Numbered from the stretch's first letter, positions 34,239-42,386 are shown. The stretch is 57,687 nucleotides of DNA from DTKY01 sp037440765 (GCA_037440765.1 JBBITL010000025.1:1-57687); one strand, 5' to 3'. Program-made: numbers and translations. Notes: a model not told the origin generated them from the letters alone.

Positions 34239-35281
34239 AGGAGTTCGAGCCGGCCTGCCCCGTGCTTCTGCCGGCCTGGGACCAGGTTCTGCTGGCGCAC
34301 GGGGGCGGCGGCAAACTGAGCCAGCAACTGATCGAGAAGGTCTTCCTGCCCGCGCTGTTCAGCCCGGAACTGGCGGACCGCCACGACGGCGCGGTGGTCC
34401 GCGTCGGCCAGTCGCGTATGGCGTTCACCACCGACGCATACGTTGTCCGGCCCCTTATGTTCCCGGGCGGCACGATCGGCGACCTGGCGGTCTACGGCAC
34501 GGTGAACGACCTGGCCATGTGCGGCGCGCGGCCGCTGTGGCTGAGCGCGGCCTTCATCCTGGAAGAGGGACTGCCGATGGAGACGCTCAACACTGTGGCA
34601 GCGTCCATGGGCGAGGCCGCGCGGCGCGCCGGGGTGGCCCTGGTGACGGCCGACACCAAGGTCGTGGATAAGGGCAAAGGGGACGGGCTGTTTGTGACCA
34701 CGGCCGGCGTCGGCGTGGTGGAGACCGCGCTCAAGATCGCGCCCGCCTCCCTCCAGCCGGGGGACGCCGTAATCCTGAGCGGCGATTTGGGTTCGCACGG
34801 CGTGGCCGTGCTCTCGGTCCGCGAGGGACTGGAGTTTGACTCGCCGGTCCTGAGCGACTCGGCTCCGCTGTGGGAGCCGGTCGAAGCGCTGCTTGCGGCG
34901 GGCGTCGAGGTGCACTGCCTGCGGGACCTGACGCGCGGCGGGCTGGCCTCGGCCCTGAACGAGATCGCCTCGGCGCGCGGCGTAGGGATGCGCATCGAGG
35001 AGGCGGCCGTGCCGGTGGCGGACGCCGTGCGGGGCGCCTGCGAGATCCTGGGCCTCGATCCGCTTTATGTGGCCAACGAGGGCCGTTTCGCGGCGTTCGT
35101 GCCGGAGGCGCAGGCGGACCGGGCGGTCGAGATCCTGCGCGGCGTTCCGGTTTCGGCCGGAGCGGTCCGCATCGGCCAGGTGGCCGCCGATTCCAGAGGC
35201 CCGGTGATTCTGCGCAGCCGCATCGGCGGCACGCGCGTCCTCGACATGCTCAGCGGCGAGCAACTCCCCCGCATCTGCTGA
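34235..35281 (+). CDS. hypE: carbamoyl dehydratase HypE
   Basis: 348 residues from the ATG at 34235. PurM/AIR-synthase-like fold. LLAHGGGGKLSQQLIEKVF is the N-terminal signature, followed by MAFTTDAYVVRPLMFPGGTI (ATP-binding) and DLTRGGLASALNEIA. The protein ends PRIC: the C-terminal cysteine is carbamoylated by HypF and dehydrated to thiocyanate. It is the last gene of hypF-C-D-E. hypA, hypB and hydrogenase subunits are not in the window, so the nickel-insertion genes must be elsewhere if a [NiFe] hydrogenase is made. Confidence 0.95.
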   Translation: MKEFEPACPVLLPAWDQVLLAHGGGGKLSQQLIEKVFLPALFSPELADRHDGAVVRVGQSRMAFTTDAYVVRPLMFPGGTIGDLAVYGTVNDLAMCGARPLWLSAAFILEEGLPMETLNTVAASMGEAARRAGVALVTADTKVVDKGKGDGLFVTTAGVGVVETALKIAPASLQPGDAVILSGDLGSHGVAVLSVREGLEFDSPVLSDSAPLWEPVEALLAAGVEVHCLRDLTRGGLASALNEIASARGVGMRIEEAAVPVADAVRGACEILGLDPLYVANEGRFAAFVPEAQADRAVEILRGVPVSAGAVRIGQVAADSRGPVILRSRIGGTRVLDMLSGEQLPRIC

Positions 35282-35290
35282 CCACACCCG

Positions 35291-35686
35291 TCAGCGGTTC
35301 GCCAGCACGGGCGCCTGGCGCGAGCCGATCAGCCGCTCGTCCGCTGTGACGAGCGTCAAACCGAGGACCTTCGCCGTCGCGACGAGGAGTCGATCCGCGG
35401 GGTCGCGGTGCGGCAGACTCACCGAGGCCGTCTCCATCGCCACCTCGGCAGTGAGAGGAGCCTCCGTCATCGGGACGGCGCGCATCGCCTTCGAAATCCA
35501 CTCTGCGGCGCCCCCATCGAGCGAGAGGCGGCCCTTCTCGCAGAGGGTCACCGTCTCCCAGATGCTGATGGGAGACAGCCACAACTCATTGCGAGGGTTG
35601 GTGAGCTCCCTGGCGACCTTTCGGGACAGCCTGGCAGGCTCCAGCCGGCTCCAGAGCCAGATGTGCGTGTCCAGAAGGAGTCTCAC
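35291..35686 (-). CDS. vapC: VapC-type PIN-domain ribonuclease toxin
   Basis: 131 residues from GTG 35686. PIN motifs: LLLDTHIWLWS with the first acidic residue D6, SPISIWE with the conserved Glu, and DPADRLLVATA then LVTADERL for the remaining acidic residues that bind magnesium. The GTG overlaps the antitoxin TGA by 4 bases (GTGA). The frame extends 6 codons further, but the coupled GTG fits the family start. It cleaves RNA when freed from its antitoxin. Confidence 0.88.
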   Translation of the reverse strand: MRLLLDTHIWLWSRLEPARLSRKVARELTNPRNELWLSPISIWETVTLCEKGRLSLDGGAAEWISKAMRAVPMTEAPLTAEVAMETASVSLPHRDPADRLLVATAKVLGLTLVTADERLIGSRQAPVLANR

Positions 35687-35925
35687 GGCCGCAGGACTTC
35701 CCAATCCCGCTCATCAGCAGCCGGCGCTACGATGTCCCCCTGGATTCGCCCCGTGCCGGCCATGTCTCCCAGCCAGTCGTTGCGCCGATCCGGCAACTTC
35801 GGCGGCACCACTTCCGCCACCGGCTCGCCAAACCGGGTCACCAGCACCGGTTTCCGAGTCTTCCGGACTCGCTCCAGCACGCCCAGGCACGTCGCCTTGA
35901 ATCTCGAGATCGCGATCTCTTCCAT
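35683..35925 (-). CDS. vapB: Phd/YefM-type antitoxin of the VapC pair
   Basis: 80 residues from the ATG at 35925. The N-terminus MEEIAISRFKATCLGVLERV is the Phd/YefM DNA-binding region, followed by RKPVLVTRFGEPVAEVVPP. The C-terminal tail (about 45-80) would wrap the PIN toxin. A frame extension of 12 codons upstream runs into the operator palindrome and is rejected. It is expected to repress its own promoter through the adjacent palindrome. Confidence 0.88.
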   Translation of the reverse strand: MEEIAISRFKATCLGVLERVRKTRKPVLVTRFGEPVAEVVPPKLPDRRNDWLGDMAGTGRIQGDIVAPAADERDWEVLRP

Positions 35926-35947
35926 CGGTTTCAGGTTATCGCAAACT

Positions 35948-35974
35948 TTGACTATGGTCAATAACCATAGTCAA
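35948..35974 (-). promoter_or_regulatory. palindromic operator/promoter of the toxin-antitoxin operon
   Basis: TTGACTATGGT and ACCATAGTCAA are perfect 11-bp arms around a 5-base centre. On the minus strand a second TTGACC inside the dyad, 17 bases and TAACCT (35938-35933) form a promoter whose -35 is buried in the operator, so bound antitoxin would block it. The antitoxin start is 22 bases downstream of the dyad. Confidence 0.7.
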
Positions 35975-36040
35975 TTGCCTCTGGCCGCCTCCCTGATGTC
36001 CCGAGTCAGAAGCTCGCAGGCCTGCAATCCCGCTCCCTCA

Positions 36041-36096
36041 CGGCCGCGGTTCTGTGCAACGCCTCGAAAGCACAGAACCGCGCGCGTCAGCGGGCG
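36041..36096. repeat. REP-like hairpin, copy B
   Basis: CGCGGTTCTGTGC (36045-36057) and GCACAGAACCGCG (36070-36082) are perfect 13-bp arms with a 12-base loop, followed by CGCGTCAGCGGGCG. Together with CGGCC before the left arm this matches copy A at 20664. It lies in the gap between the antitoxin operator and the DoxX gene, where it may terminate transcription. Confidence 0.65.
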
Positions 36097-36127
36097 CACT
36101 TGTTCAGCGGACTTCCGACTCGGGAGA

Positions 36128-36523
36128 CTAGTTCTTCTTCCGGATCAAGCGGTCCAGGCTGATGCTGCCGCCGCCGGCGATCGACAGGTACAAGAAGATG
36201 AAGCAGTACAGGGCCGCCAGTTCTCCGCCGTTGAGGATCGGCCAGAAGCCGGCCTGGGCGTGACTGCGGAAATAGGCCACCGCCATCTGGCCGCACAGCA
36301 GAAACGCCACCGGCCTGGTGAACAGCCCCACCGCTGTCAGCAGCCCGCCGAAACACTCCAGCACGCCGGCCGTCCAGACCAGCGACCCCAAGACCGCCGT
36401 CCCGCCCTCTCCGCCGATGCCGCCGAAGGCTCCGAACAGCTTCTGGAAGCCGTGCAGCGAGAAGGTGAAACCCGCGATGATGCGCAGAACGGAAAGAGCC
36501 CTGGGCTCAATTGACTTGAGCAT
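36128..36523 (-). CDS. DoxX-family membrane protein
   Basis: 131 residues from the ATG at 36523, preceded by GGAGG. Four transmembrane helices. Family motifs are LRIIAGFTFSLHGFQKLFGA near the N-terminus, GVLECFGGLLTAVGLFTRPV, and LNGGELAALYCFIFLYLSIA. DoxX proteins are linked with quinone, thiosulfate or redox-stress metabolism in different bacteria, so a precise role is open. Isolated gene between a REP-like repeat and a divergent PilZ gene. Confidence 0.88.
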   Translation of the reverse strand: MLKSIEPRALSVLRIIAGFTFSLHGFQKLFGAFGGIGGEGGTAVLGSLVWTAGVLECFGGLLTAVGLFTRPVAFLLCGQMAVAYFRSHAQAGFWPILNGGELAALYCFIFLYLSIAGGGSISLDRLIRKKN

Positions 36524-36638
36524 CGCCGCCTCCGGCTGCAACCATATCACACTCGGCCCGCGGCCTGTGGCGGCATGGACGGGCGCGCCGTCTCAGGCCC
36601 GCTAAAGCCCGGCCAGGGGCCGGCCGATAGACGGGCAT

Positions 36639-37019
36639 ATGGAAGAGCGGCGGGCCCACGTGCGGATGCTGTGCTCGGATATGGTGGAGGTCTTCTACAA
36701 GGACGAGACCGGCCACCCCAGGCGCACGCTCGCCAACCTGGAAGATATCTCAATCTCCGGAGTTTGCCTGCAAGTTGACAAACCCATCCCCCTCGATACC
36801 ACAGTCCACATCAACCACCCCAAGGGCGTGTTCGAGGGCACGGTTCGCTACTGCCTCTTCCAGGAGATCGGCTACTTCCTCGGCGTGCAGCTTGCCCCCG
36901 GCTGCCGCTGGTCGCCGGAAGCTTACCGCCCCCAGCACCTGCTCGACCTGCGGACACTCGTGGAATTAAGGGCCAATGACGCCACGGCGAAGGAAGGCCC
37001 CGCACCCCCGGCTCAGTAG
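36639..37019 (+). CDS. PilZ-domain protein
   Basis: 126 residues. It starts with the c-di-GMP binding arginine motif ERRAHVR (RxxxR, residues 3-9) and has the partner motif DISISGVCLQ (D/NxSxxG) at about 37-46. Single-domain PilZ proteins bind cyclic-di-GMP and act on motility, secretion or polysaccharide synthesis. It may relate to the flagellar genes far to the left, but no direct link is visible. The 3' end overlaps the convergent pdhB-like gene by 7 bases. Confidence 0.88.
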   Translation: MEERRAHVRMLCSDMVEVFYKDETGHPRRTLANLEDISISGVCLQVDKPIPLDTTVHINHPKGVFEGTVRYCLFQEIGYFLGVQLAPGCRWSPEAYRPQHLLDLRTLVELRANDATAKEGPAPPAQ

Positions 37020-37984
37020 CCGCAGAGCCAGCGGGCCTTCTCAACCACCTTCGCCGCGCTGGGCAGGAAGGCGTCCTCCAGCGGCGGGCTGTAAGGAATC
37101 GGCGTGTCCGGGGCCGCGATTCTCACTATGGGACCGTCCAGGCTGTCAAAGGCGCGCTCGGCAATGCGCGCGGCAATCTCGCCCCCCACGCCGCCGGTCA
37201 GCACGTCCTCGTGCAGGATGATGGCCTTGCCGGTCTTTCGAACACTGGCCAAAACGGTCTCCTCGTCGACCGGCAGCAGCGTCCTGAGGTCGACGATCTC
37301 GACTGAGATGCCTTCCCCGGCCAACCGGTCGGCAGCCTCGCTGGCCACATAAACCATGGCGCCGTAAGTAATGATCGAAAGGTCCTCGCCGGGCCGGAAA
37401 ACGCTCGCCTTGCCGATCGGCACGGTGTAGTGCACCTCCGGCAGGTCCTCCTTGATCCTCCGATACAAACCCTTGTGTTCCAGGAAGATCACGGGGTCGT
37501 TGTCGCGGATGGCGGACTTGATCAGCCCCTTGGCGTCGCGGGCGGTGGCCGGCGTGACGACCTTCAGCCCGGGCACGTGCACGAACCACGCCTCCGGGTT
37601 CTGTGAGTGGAACGGACCCCCGCGGTTGCCGCCTCCCGAGGGCGCGCGGATCACGATGGGAACCGCGGCGCCCCAGCGATAGCGGCACTTGGCGGCGAAG
37701 TTCACCACCTGATCGAAGGCGCACGTGATGAAGTCGGCAAACTGCATCTCGGCCACGGCGCGCAACCCGAACATGGAAGCCCCTATGGCCGCCCCCGCGA
37801 TGGCCGACTCCGACAGCGGCGTGTCGATGACGCGCCGCTCGCCGAACTTCTCGAGCATCCCGGCCGTGATCTTGAATGCCCCACCGTAGACCCCTATGTC
37901 CTGACCCAGCAGAAAAACACCGGGATCGCGCTCCATTTCCTCCCAGATGCCCTGCCGGATTGCCTCAAGGTAGGTGGTCTGCAT
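37013..37984 (-). CDS. pdhB: pyruvate/branched-chain 2-oxoacid dehydrogenase E1 beta subunit
   Basis: 323 residues. Transketolase-like pyrimidine domain with LGQDIGVYGGAFKITAGMLE, VIDTPLSESAIAGAAIGASM and the segment APSGGGNRGGPFHSQNPEAW. The C-terminal transketolase domain is KAIILHEDVLTGGVGGEIAA. Together with the alpha subunit 3 bases upstream it forms the heterotetrameric thiamine-diphosphate E1 that decarboxylates pyruvate or a related 2-oxoacid. E2 and E3 genes are not in view, so the complex partners are encoded elsewhere. Confidence 0.93.
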   Translation of the reverse strand: MQTTYLEAIRQGIWEEMERDPGVFLLGQDIGVYGGAFKITAGMLEKFGERRVIDTPLSESAIAGAAIGASMFGLRAVAEMQFADFITCAFDQVVNFAAKCRYRWGAAVPIVIRAPSGGGNRGGPFHSQNPEAWFVHVPGLKVVTPATARDAKGLIKSAIRDNDPVIFLEHKGLYRRIKEDLPEVHYTVPIGKASVFRPGEDLSIITYGAMVYVASEAADRLAGEGISVEIVDLRTLLPVDEETVLASVRKTGKAIILHEDVLTGGVGGEIAARIAERAFDSLDGPIVRIAAPDTPIPYSPPLEDAFLPSAAKVVEKARWLCGY

Positions 37985-37987
37985 AAC

Positions 37988-39022
37988 TCACCGCTCATCA
38001 GGGCCGTACACGTTGTCCAGCAGCTCGGAGGGATCCGGGTAGGGACTCTGCTCGGCCCACTCCACGGCCTCGTCGACTTCTCTGCGGACGTCCGCGTAAA
38101 GTTGCTCGATTTCGGCCTGCTCCGCCCAACCCCGGCTCCGCATCATCCCCTCCAGCCGTTTGATGGGGTCTTTGGCGGCCCACTCTTCCCACAGGTGCTT
38201 GGGAACGTACAGCCCGGCATCGTGGGCGGCGTGTCCGGTCATACGGAAGGTTTTGCACTCAAGAAGGTACGGCCCCCGTCCGGCGCAGGCGTGCTGGCGG
38301 GCGCGCCGGGCGGCGTCGTATACGGCAAAGACGTCGTTTCCGTCCACGACCTCGGCGGGGATGCCGTAGCCCGGTCCGCGGTCGGCCACGTTGGCGCAGG
38401 CCATCTGCTTGTCGAGCGGGGTCGAGTAGGCGTACATGTTGTTGTTGCAGACCAGCACCAGCGGCAATTTGAGGACGGCGGCCATGTTGATGCCCTCGTG
38501 CCAGTCGCCCCGGCTGGTGGCGCCGTCGCCGAAGAATACGTAGGTGGCATTGGGCAGGCTCTTGTACTTGAGCGACAGCGCCGCTCCGGCCGCCACCGGC
38601 ACGGCGGCGCCGATGGAACTGATGATGGCGACGATCTTGAGGCCGAGGTCGCCCATGTGCATGTTGCCGTCCTTGCCCCGGGTCAGCCCGCCGACCCTCC
38701 CCATGTACTGGGCGATAACCTGGCGCGGCAGCACTCCCCTAATAAAATACAGCGCCAGGTCGCGGTGGCATGGGAACAGGATGTCGTCGTCCAGGGCGCT
38801 GAGGCCGGCGCCCACCGAAATGGCCTCCTGGCCCAGGCCGACGTAAACCCCTCCCACGATCTTGCCCTGCCGGTACAACTTCTTCTCGATGCGGTCCTCC
38901 ACCTCCCGCATCAGGATCATATACCGCAGCGCGCGGCGCGCCAGGCCGGAGTCCGGCGCAGGCTCGGCCGTCGTGTTCAGAAGTGTTTCTGTTAGATCTA
39001 CGGGTCTTACGGCAGCCATCAC
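37988..39022 (-). CDS. pdhA: pyruvate/branched-chain 2-oxoacid dehydrogenase E1 alpha subunit
   Basis: 344 residues. The thiamine diphosphate motif is seen as FGDGATSRGDWHEGINMAAV ending in the VCNNN segment (GDG-x(22-27)-NN). FPCHRDLALYFIRGVLPRQV and TRGKDGNMHMGDLGLKIVAI are typical of the alpha subunit. CKTFRMTGHAAHDAGLYVP lies in the phosphorylation-loop region. It is followed by the beta subunit, with a 3-base gap. An N-terminal 20-residue extension precedes the conserved core. Confidence 0.93.
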   Translation of the reverse strand: MMAAVRPVDLTETLLNTTAEPAPDSGLARRALRYMILMREVEDRIEKKLYRQGKIVGGVYVGLGQEAISVGAGLSALDDDILFPCHRDLALYFIRGVLPRQVIAQYMGRVGGLTRGKDGNMHMGDLGLKIVAIISSIGAAVPVAAGAALSLKYKSLPNATYVFFGDGATSRGDWHEGINMAAVLKLPLVLVCNNNMYAYSTPLDKQMACANVADRGPGYGIPAEVVDGNDVFAVYDAARRARQHACAGRGPYLLECKTFRMTGHAAHDAGLYVPKHLWEEWAAKDPIKRLEGMMRSRGWAEQAEIEQLYADVRREVDEAVEWAEQSPYPDPSELLDNVYGPDER

Positions 39023-39075
39023 TGCCCCCAGGGGATGTTGTGTGCGCCTAGCAGGCCCAAAGGCAGTAGTATACG

Positions 39076-39897
39076 CTATCCGGCGAGCGTTTGCGCGGTT
39101 TCCAGGACCTCAGTCAGGCCGATCAGCTCCATCGATTCGCCCGGCCTTCCGGTGGCGACCACCCGCACCTTCGGCCCGCGCGGCGCCCACACCGCCGGGT
39201 CGGTGGGGCCAAACAGCGCCAGCACCGGCGCTCCCGCCGCGGCCGCCAGATGGGTGATGCCCGAATCGTTTCCTATGTAGAGGCGCGCCCCGGCCAACCG
39301 GCAGGCCAGTTCGTACAGATCGTCGGTGAAGGGCTCCGCCCTGACTCCCTCCACCCGGGCCCCCCCCCGCTCCAGGATCCACTTCACCGGCAGGCCCAGC
39401 CGCCGGGCCAGTTCCCTGTACCGGTCCAGGGGCCAGTTCTTGCTGGCGCTTCCGGAGAAGGGATGGATGGCCACGAAGCCGCCTTCTACCGCCGGGCAAT
39501 CGAGCCGCGGCACGGCCTCCCCGCTCCCCCCCACCTGTCGAAGGTAGTAGTCCGCGGCGTGGACTCCGGCGCCCGCCGGCGGCACGGCCGCCAGGAACCG
39601 GAAAGGAAGGCCAGCCACGGCCTGGCGGAACTCGGCTCGACCCGCGCCATACCAGGAGACGATCGAATCGAACCTGCGCAGTTCGTCGAGCAGCCCCGCG
39701 GGCGGCGCAACGTCCGGCAGTCCAACCAGGTCCAGGCCGGTGGCGGCGATCGCCCGGCTACGGTCCGCAAAGCGAGCCAGGGGGAGATTGCGCGAAGCTG
39801 CCCAGACCTCGGTGCGGGCGGCCCGCAGGCGCTCCATCGCCGGCAGGCACAGAAGGAAGTCGCCTATGGCGCCGGGGCGGATCAGCAGCCGTCTCAC
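39076..39897 (-). CDS. glycosyltransferase family 9 (heptosyltransferase-like)
   Basis: 273 residues, short for the family. The start RRLLIRPGAIGDFLLCLPAM is the GT9 nucleotide-sugar acceptor motif. The C-terminal donor-binding region is ARLYIGNDSGITHLAAAAGA then PVLALFGPTDPAVWAPRG. GT9 enzymes add heptose or other sugars to lipopolysaccharide core. Its start overlaps the stop of the DsbD-alpha-like gene (ATGA), so it is coupled to an envelope operon. The sugar is unknown. Confidence 0.88.
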   Translation of the reverse strand: MRRLLIRPGAIGDFLLCLPAMERLRAARTEVWAASRNLPLARFADRSRAIAATGLDLVGLPDVAPPAGLLDELRRFDSIVSWYGAGRAEFRQAVAGLPFRFLAAVPPAGAGVHAADYYLRQVGGSGEAVPRLDCPAVEGGFVAIHPFSGSASKNWPLDRYRELARRLGLPVKWILERGGARVEGVRAEPFTDDLYELACRLAGARLYIGNDSGITHLAAAAGAPVLALFGPTDPAVWAPRGPKVRVVATGRPGESMELIGLTEVLETAQTLAG

Positions 39898-40391
39898 TGG
39901 CCGGCGCGAATCTCAACGGGGAGCCTGATTTCCACCGTCCTGGGCGGCAGGCACATGGTGTTGTTGCAGGCCTGGTAACGGAGCCTGCCGGTGACCACGG
40001 CCATCCCGACAGGCGCCTTGGCGGGCACCGCGAACCGCGTGACGATCTCGAAAGCGCCGGCATACACCGACACCGGCTTGTCGGAGAACGAGAACGACTG
40101 CAACTCCGGCCTGGGATAGATGGTCTCCAGAGGTTTCACGAGAGACGAGTCCCAGGCCAGCGCCAGCGGGATCAGGTAGTCATCGTTCGGGGTGTTGCTG
40201 TTGACGTGATAGCCGCCGCGCATCCGGATCTCGACCCTGGCCGTCAGCTCGCCGTTCCTGGCCCCGGACGCTCTGGCCGGCGGCGTCACCGCCAGCGGCT
40301 GGCCAGTCTGTGCCGGAAGCGCCGGAGCCAAAACCAGGGCCGCCGCCAGAGTCCTACTGAGATTCCAGAAGCGCGCTGATGTCGTCTTCAT
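39894..40391 (-). CDS. secreted stand-alone DsbD alpha-like domain
   Basis: 165 residues with a signal peptide (MKTTSARFWNLSRTLAAALV, cleavage after LPA). The mature part is an immunoglobulin-like DsbD N-terminal domain: GGYHVNSNTPNDDYLIPLAL and, near the end, RYQACNNTMCLPPRTVEIRL. The CNNTMC pair corresponds to the redox-active cysteines of DsbD-alpha (spacing 4 rather than 5). The membrane and thioredoxin domains of DsbD are absent. It overlaps the TlpA gene upstream by 38 bases. Together they probably handle periplasmic thiols or haem delivery. Confidence 0.8.
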   Translation of the reverse strand: MKTTSARFWNLSRTLAAALVLAPALPAQTGQPLAVTPPARASGARNGELTARVEIRMRGGYHVNSNTPNDDYLIPLALAWDSSLVKPLETIYPRPELQSFSFSDKPVSVYAGAFEIVTRFAVPAKAPVGMAVVTGRLRYQACNNTMCLPPRTVEIRLPVEIRAGQ

Positions 40392-40902
40392 AGTCCCGGC
40401 GGCTCACCAGACCCACGTGCGTCGCGGCAATCCTCCCCTCGCGGTCGATGAGGAATGACGTCGGCAGGGCGGCCACTCCGCCATACTGTTCGGCCATCAT
40501 CTCGGTGCCGAGCAGGATCCGGTAATTCACCCCGATGCCCGCCACGAAGGGCCGCACCACGTCCCAGCCGTCCTCATCCATGGAGACTCCCAGGACCGCG
40601 AAACCCTTATCCTTGTGCCTCCTTTCGAACTCGACAAACCAGGGGATCTCGATCTTGCACGGCCCGCACCAGGTGGCCCAGAAGTTGAGCAGCACGACCC
40701 TGCCTTTGTAATCGGACAGACTCACCGAGCGCCCGTCGGCGTCCTTCAGGGTGAAGTCTGGGGCGGTGTTGCGCTCGCCGGCGGGCTTGACCGACGGAGA
40801 CCCTCCGCGGACCTGCGAGGAGGTCGAGCAGGCCGCCAGCATCAGCAGAGAAAACACACTGACCGCGCCTATAGCGCGGAGTTGGATTGTCAAGGGGATC
40901 AC
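40354..40902 (-). CDS. TlpA-like thioredoxin-fold lipoprotein
   Basis: 182 residues. Lipoprotein signal SVFSLLMLAACSTSS with the lipobox Cys at residue 25. The redoxin domain (about 47-180) has NTAPDFTLKDADGRSVSLSD, the active site NFWATWCGPCKIEIP and the cis-proline region YGGVAALPTSFLID. It acts as a periplasmic disulfide reductase, for instance in cytochrome c or oxidative-stress repair. It forms a pair with the DsbD-alpha-like gene. Confidence 0.92.
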   Translation of the reverse strand: MIPLTIQLRAIGAVSVFSLLMLAACSTSSQVRGGSPSVKPAGERNTAPDFTLKDADGRSVSLSDYKGRVVLLNFWATWCGPCKIEIPWFVEFERRHKDKGFAVLGVSMDEDGWDVVRPFVAGIGVNYRILLGTEMMAEQYGGVAALPTSFLIDREGRIAATHVGLVSRRDYEDDISALLESQ

Positions 40903-40912
40903 CTGCCTTCAA

Positions 40913-41419
40913 TTATACTGAGATTCGTTTCAGCTCTCCCCGTGACAGGAACCATGCGCGCCGCCGCCCCCGGCCGGCCCGGTCCAGCGTAAACTCCGGG
41001 TGCCGGCCGGCCTGGCGGAAGAGCCAGGCGGCGGTGTCGCAGAAGCTCTCGCACACGTACTGGCGCCAGCGGCGCGTCCGCTCGCGCCGGTCGCGCGCGG
41101 TGAGGGAGCCCTTGCGCCACTCCGAGGACCAGCCGAGTTCGCCCGGCGCCCGCCTGCGGCACTCGGCGGCGACCAGATCCTCGTAGGAACGGCGCGCCCG
41201 GTTGGGCAGCCGCATCCAGACGAAATGATAGATCTCGTGCGTGAGGATCCGCGTCAATTCCGCCGGACTGGCCAGCAGGGCCGCATCCAGGACGATTTCG
41301 CGCTTTCTGAGAAACGAACCGGCGTGAACCTCGGCCCCCGGGCCTTCTCCAGACCGCAACTTCCCGCGGTGCGCGCGCGGCGCCGGGGCGAATCGCACCC
41401 GCAGCGGCCCGCCCGGCAC
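40913..41419 (-). CDS. putative HEIYH metallopeptidase-like protein
   Basis: 168 residues from a GTG at 41419; the frame extends further but would overlap the PpiC gene. The only motif is LTRILTHEIYHFVWMRLPNR: HEIYH matches the HExxH zinc-peptidase pattern. No signal peptide is evident from this start. The rest is Arg-rich with RRSYEDLVAAECRRRAPGEL and WRQYVCESFCDTAAWLFRQ. The latter, with CESFCDTAAW, has a Glu that could be the third zinc ligand. The family is unknown to me. The gene lies 8 bases after the PpiC stop and 10 before tlpA. Confidence 0.7.
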   Translation of the reverse strand: MPGGPLRVRFAPAPRAHRGKLRSGEGPGAEVHAGSFLRKREIVLDAALLASPAELTRILTHEIYHFVWMRLPNRARRSYEDLVAAECRRRAPGELGWSSEWRKGSLTARDRRERTRRWRQYVCESFCDTAAWLFRQAGRHPEFTLDRAGRGRRRAWFLSRGELKRISV

Positions 41420-41427
41420 GGCCGTCC

Positions 41428-42330
41428 CTACTGCACAGCGGCCGGCGCGAAGGCCGCCGTGCTCTCGATCTTGACCTGCACGCTCTTCTGAACGGACTCC
41501 ACCCACTGGTTGAAGCGGGAGTTGCGCAGGTCGTTGATCACCCGGTCGCTCACCTTCTCGAGCGGCTCCGTGCTCACTTCATCGGCTCGAAACAGGTAGA
41601 AGCCGTTCGGCTGGTGGACCGGCTTGCTGACCTGCCCCGGCTTCAGGGCGAAGACTGCCGACTTGACCTCCTCCGGAAGCTGGTCGCTCCGGCGCAGCGT
41701 GCCGAAGTCCCCGTCCTTGGAGGCGGAGGTCGCGTCTTCGGAGTGCTCCTTCACCATCTTGATGAAGTCGGCGCCGGCGGCCAATTCCGCGTACAGCTTG
41801 TCGGCCTTGGCCCTGGCTTCCTTCTCGCTCAGCACTTTCTTCCCCGCGGTCCCGGGGGCGGATGAAAACGGGATGTAGATCACCCTGACCCGCGCCGTGG
41901 TGAACAGGTCCCGGTTTCCCTCGTAGAAGTCCTTGACATCCTGCGGCGTGACCGAGATTCCGGCTTCTCCCTCCGAGAGCTTGGCCTGCGCCAGCGCCAG
42001 CATGCGGTTGTAGGCCATCTGCTCGCGGGTGGGGGTCTTCTGGTCCAGACCCTCTTTCTCGGCCTGCTCCGACAGCTTGCGCATCAGTCCGAACTGCCCC
42101 AGGAACACCTGCGGCGCCTTGAGGGCCTCCTCCTGCTGGGCTGGAGACAGCGCTCGAAGAATCACCTGCAACTGGGCGGCCGTGACCTTGAACCCGTCGA
42201 CCGTCGCCACCACGGTCTCCGGGGGCAGGCCCATGAGGGCGGGGACCCTGGGAGCGGGCTGGGAGGGGGGCTGCGGGGATTGGGCCAGTAGCGCCATGGC
42301 CGCAAAGATACTCATCAGGCAGCGTCGCAT
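41428..42330 (-). CDS. PpiC/SurA-type peptidyl-prolyl isomerase
   Basis: 300 residues with a signal peptide (MRRCLMSIFAAMALLAQ). The N-terminal SurA-like region has ATVDGFKVTAAQLQVILRAL. The parvulin domain (about 145-250) is VRVIYIPFSSAPG, HSEDATSASKDGDFGTLRRS, then LPEEVKSAVFALKPGQVSKP and QPNGFYLFRADEV. It is a periplasmic chaperone for outer-membrane proteins or a similar substrate set. First gene of the long minus-strand envelope operon, behind an extended -10 promoter. Confidence 0.9.
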   Translation of the reverse strand: MRRCLMSIFAAMALLAQSPQPPSQPAPRVPALMGLPPETVVATVDGFKVTAAQLQVILRALSPAQQEEALKAPQVFLGQFGLMRKLSEQAEKEGLDQKTPTREQMAYNRMLALAQAKLSEGEAGISVTPQDVKDFYEGNRDLFTTARVRVIYIPFSSAPGTAGKKVLSEKEARAKADKLYAELAAGADFIKMVKEHSEDATSASKDGDFGTLRRSDQLPEEVKSAVFALKPGQVSKPVHQPNGFYLFRADEVSTEPLEKVSDRVINDLRNSRFNQWVESVQKSVQVKIESTAAFAPAAVQ

Positions 42331-42363
42331 TCGGACATCATCCTTGCGTGAGGTTCATGTCCT

Positions 42364-42372
42364 ATTTTAGCA
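42364..42372 (-). promoter_or_regulatory. extended -10 promoter for the PpiC operon
   Basis: TGCTAAAAT on the minus strand, an extended -10 (TGN-TAAAAT). It is embedded in CATGCTAAAATAG, which occurs identically upstream of proS at the same distance (about 34 bases before the start codon). Confidence 0.55.
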
Positions 42373-42386
42373 TGCCGGCTGCTGGC

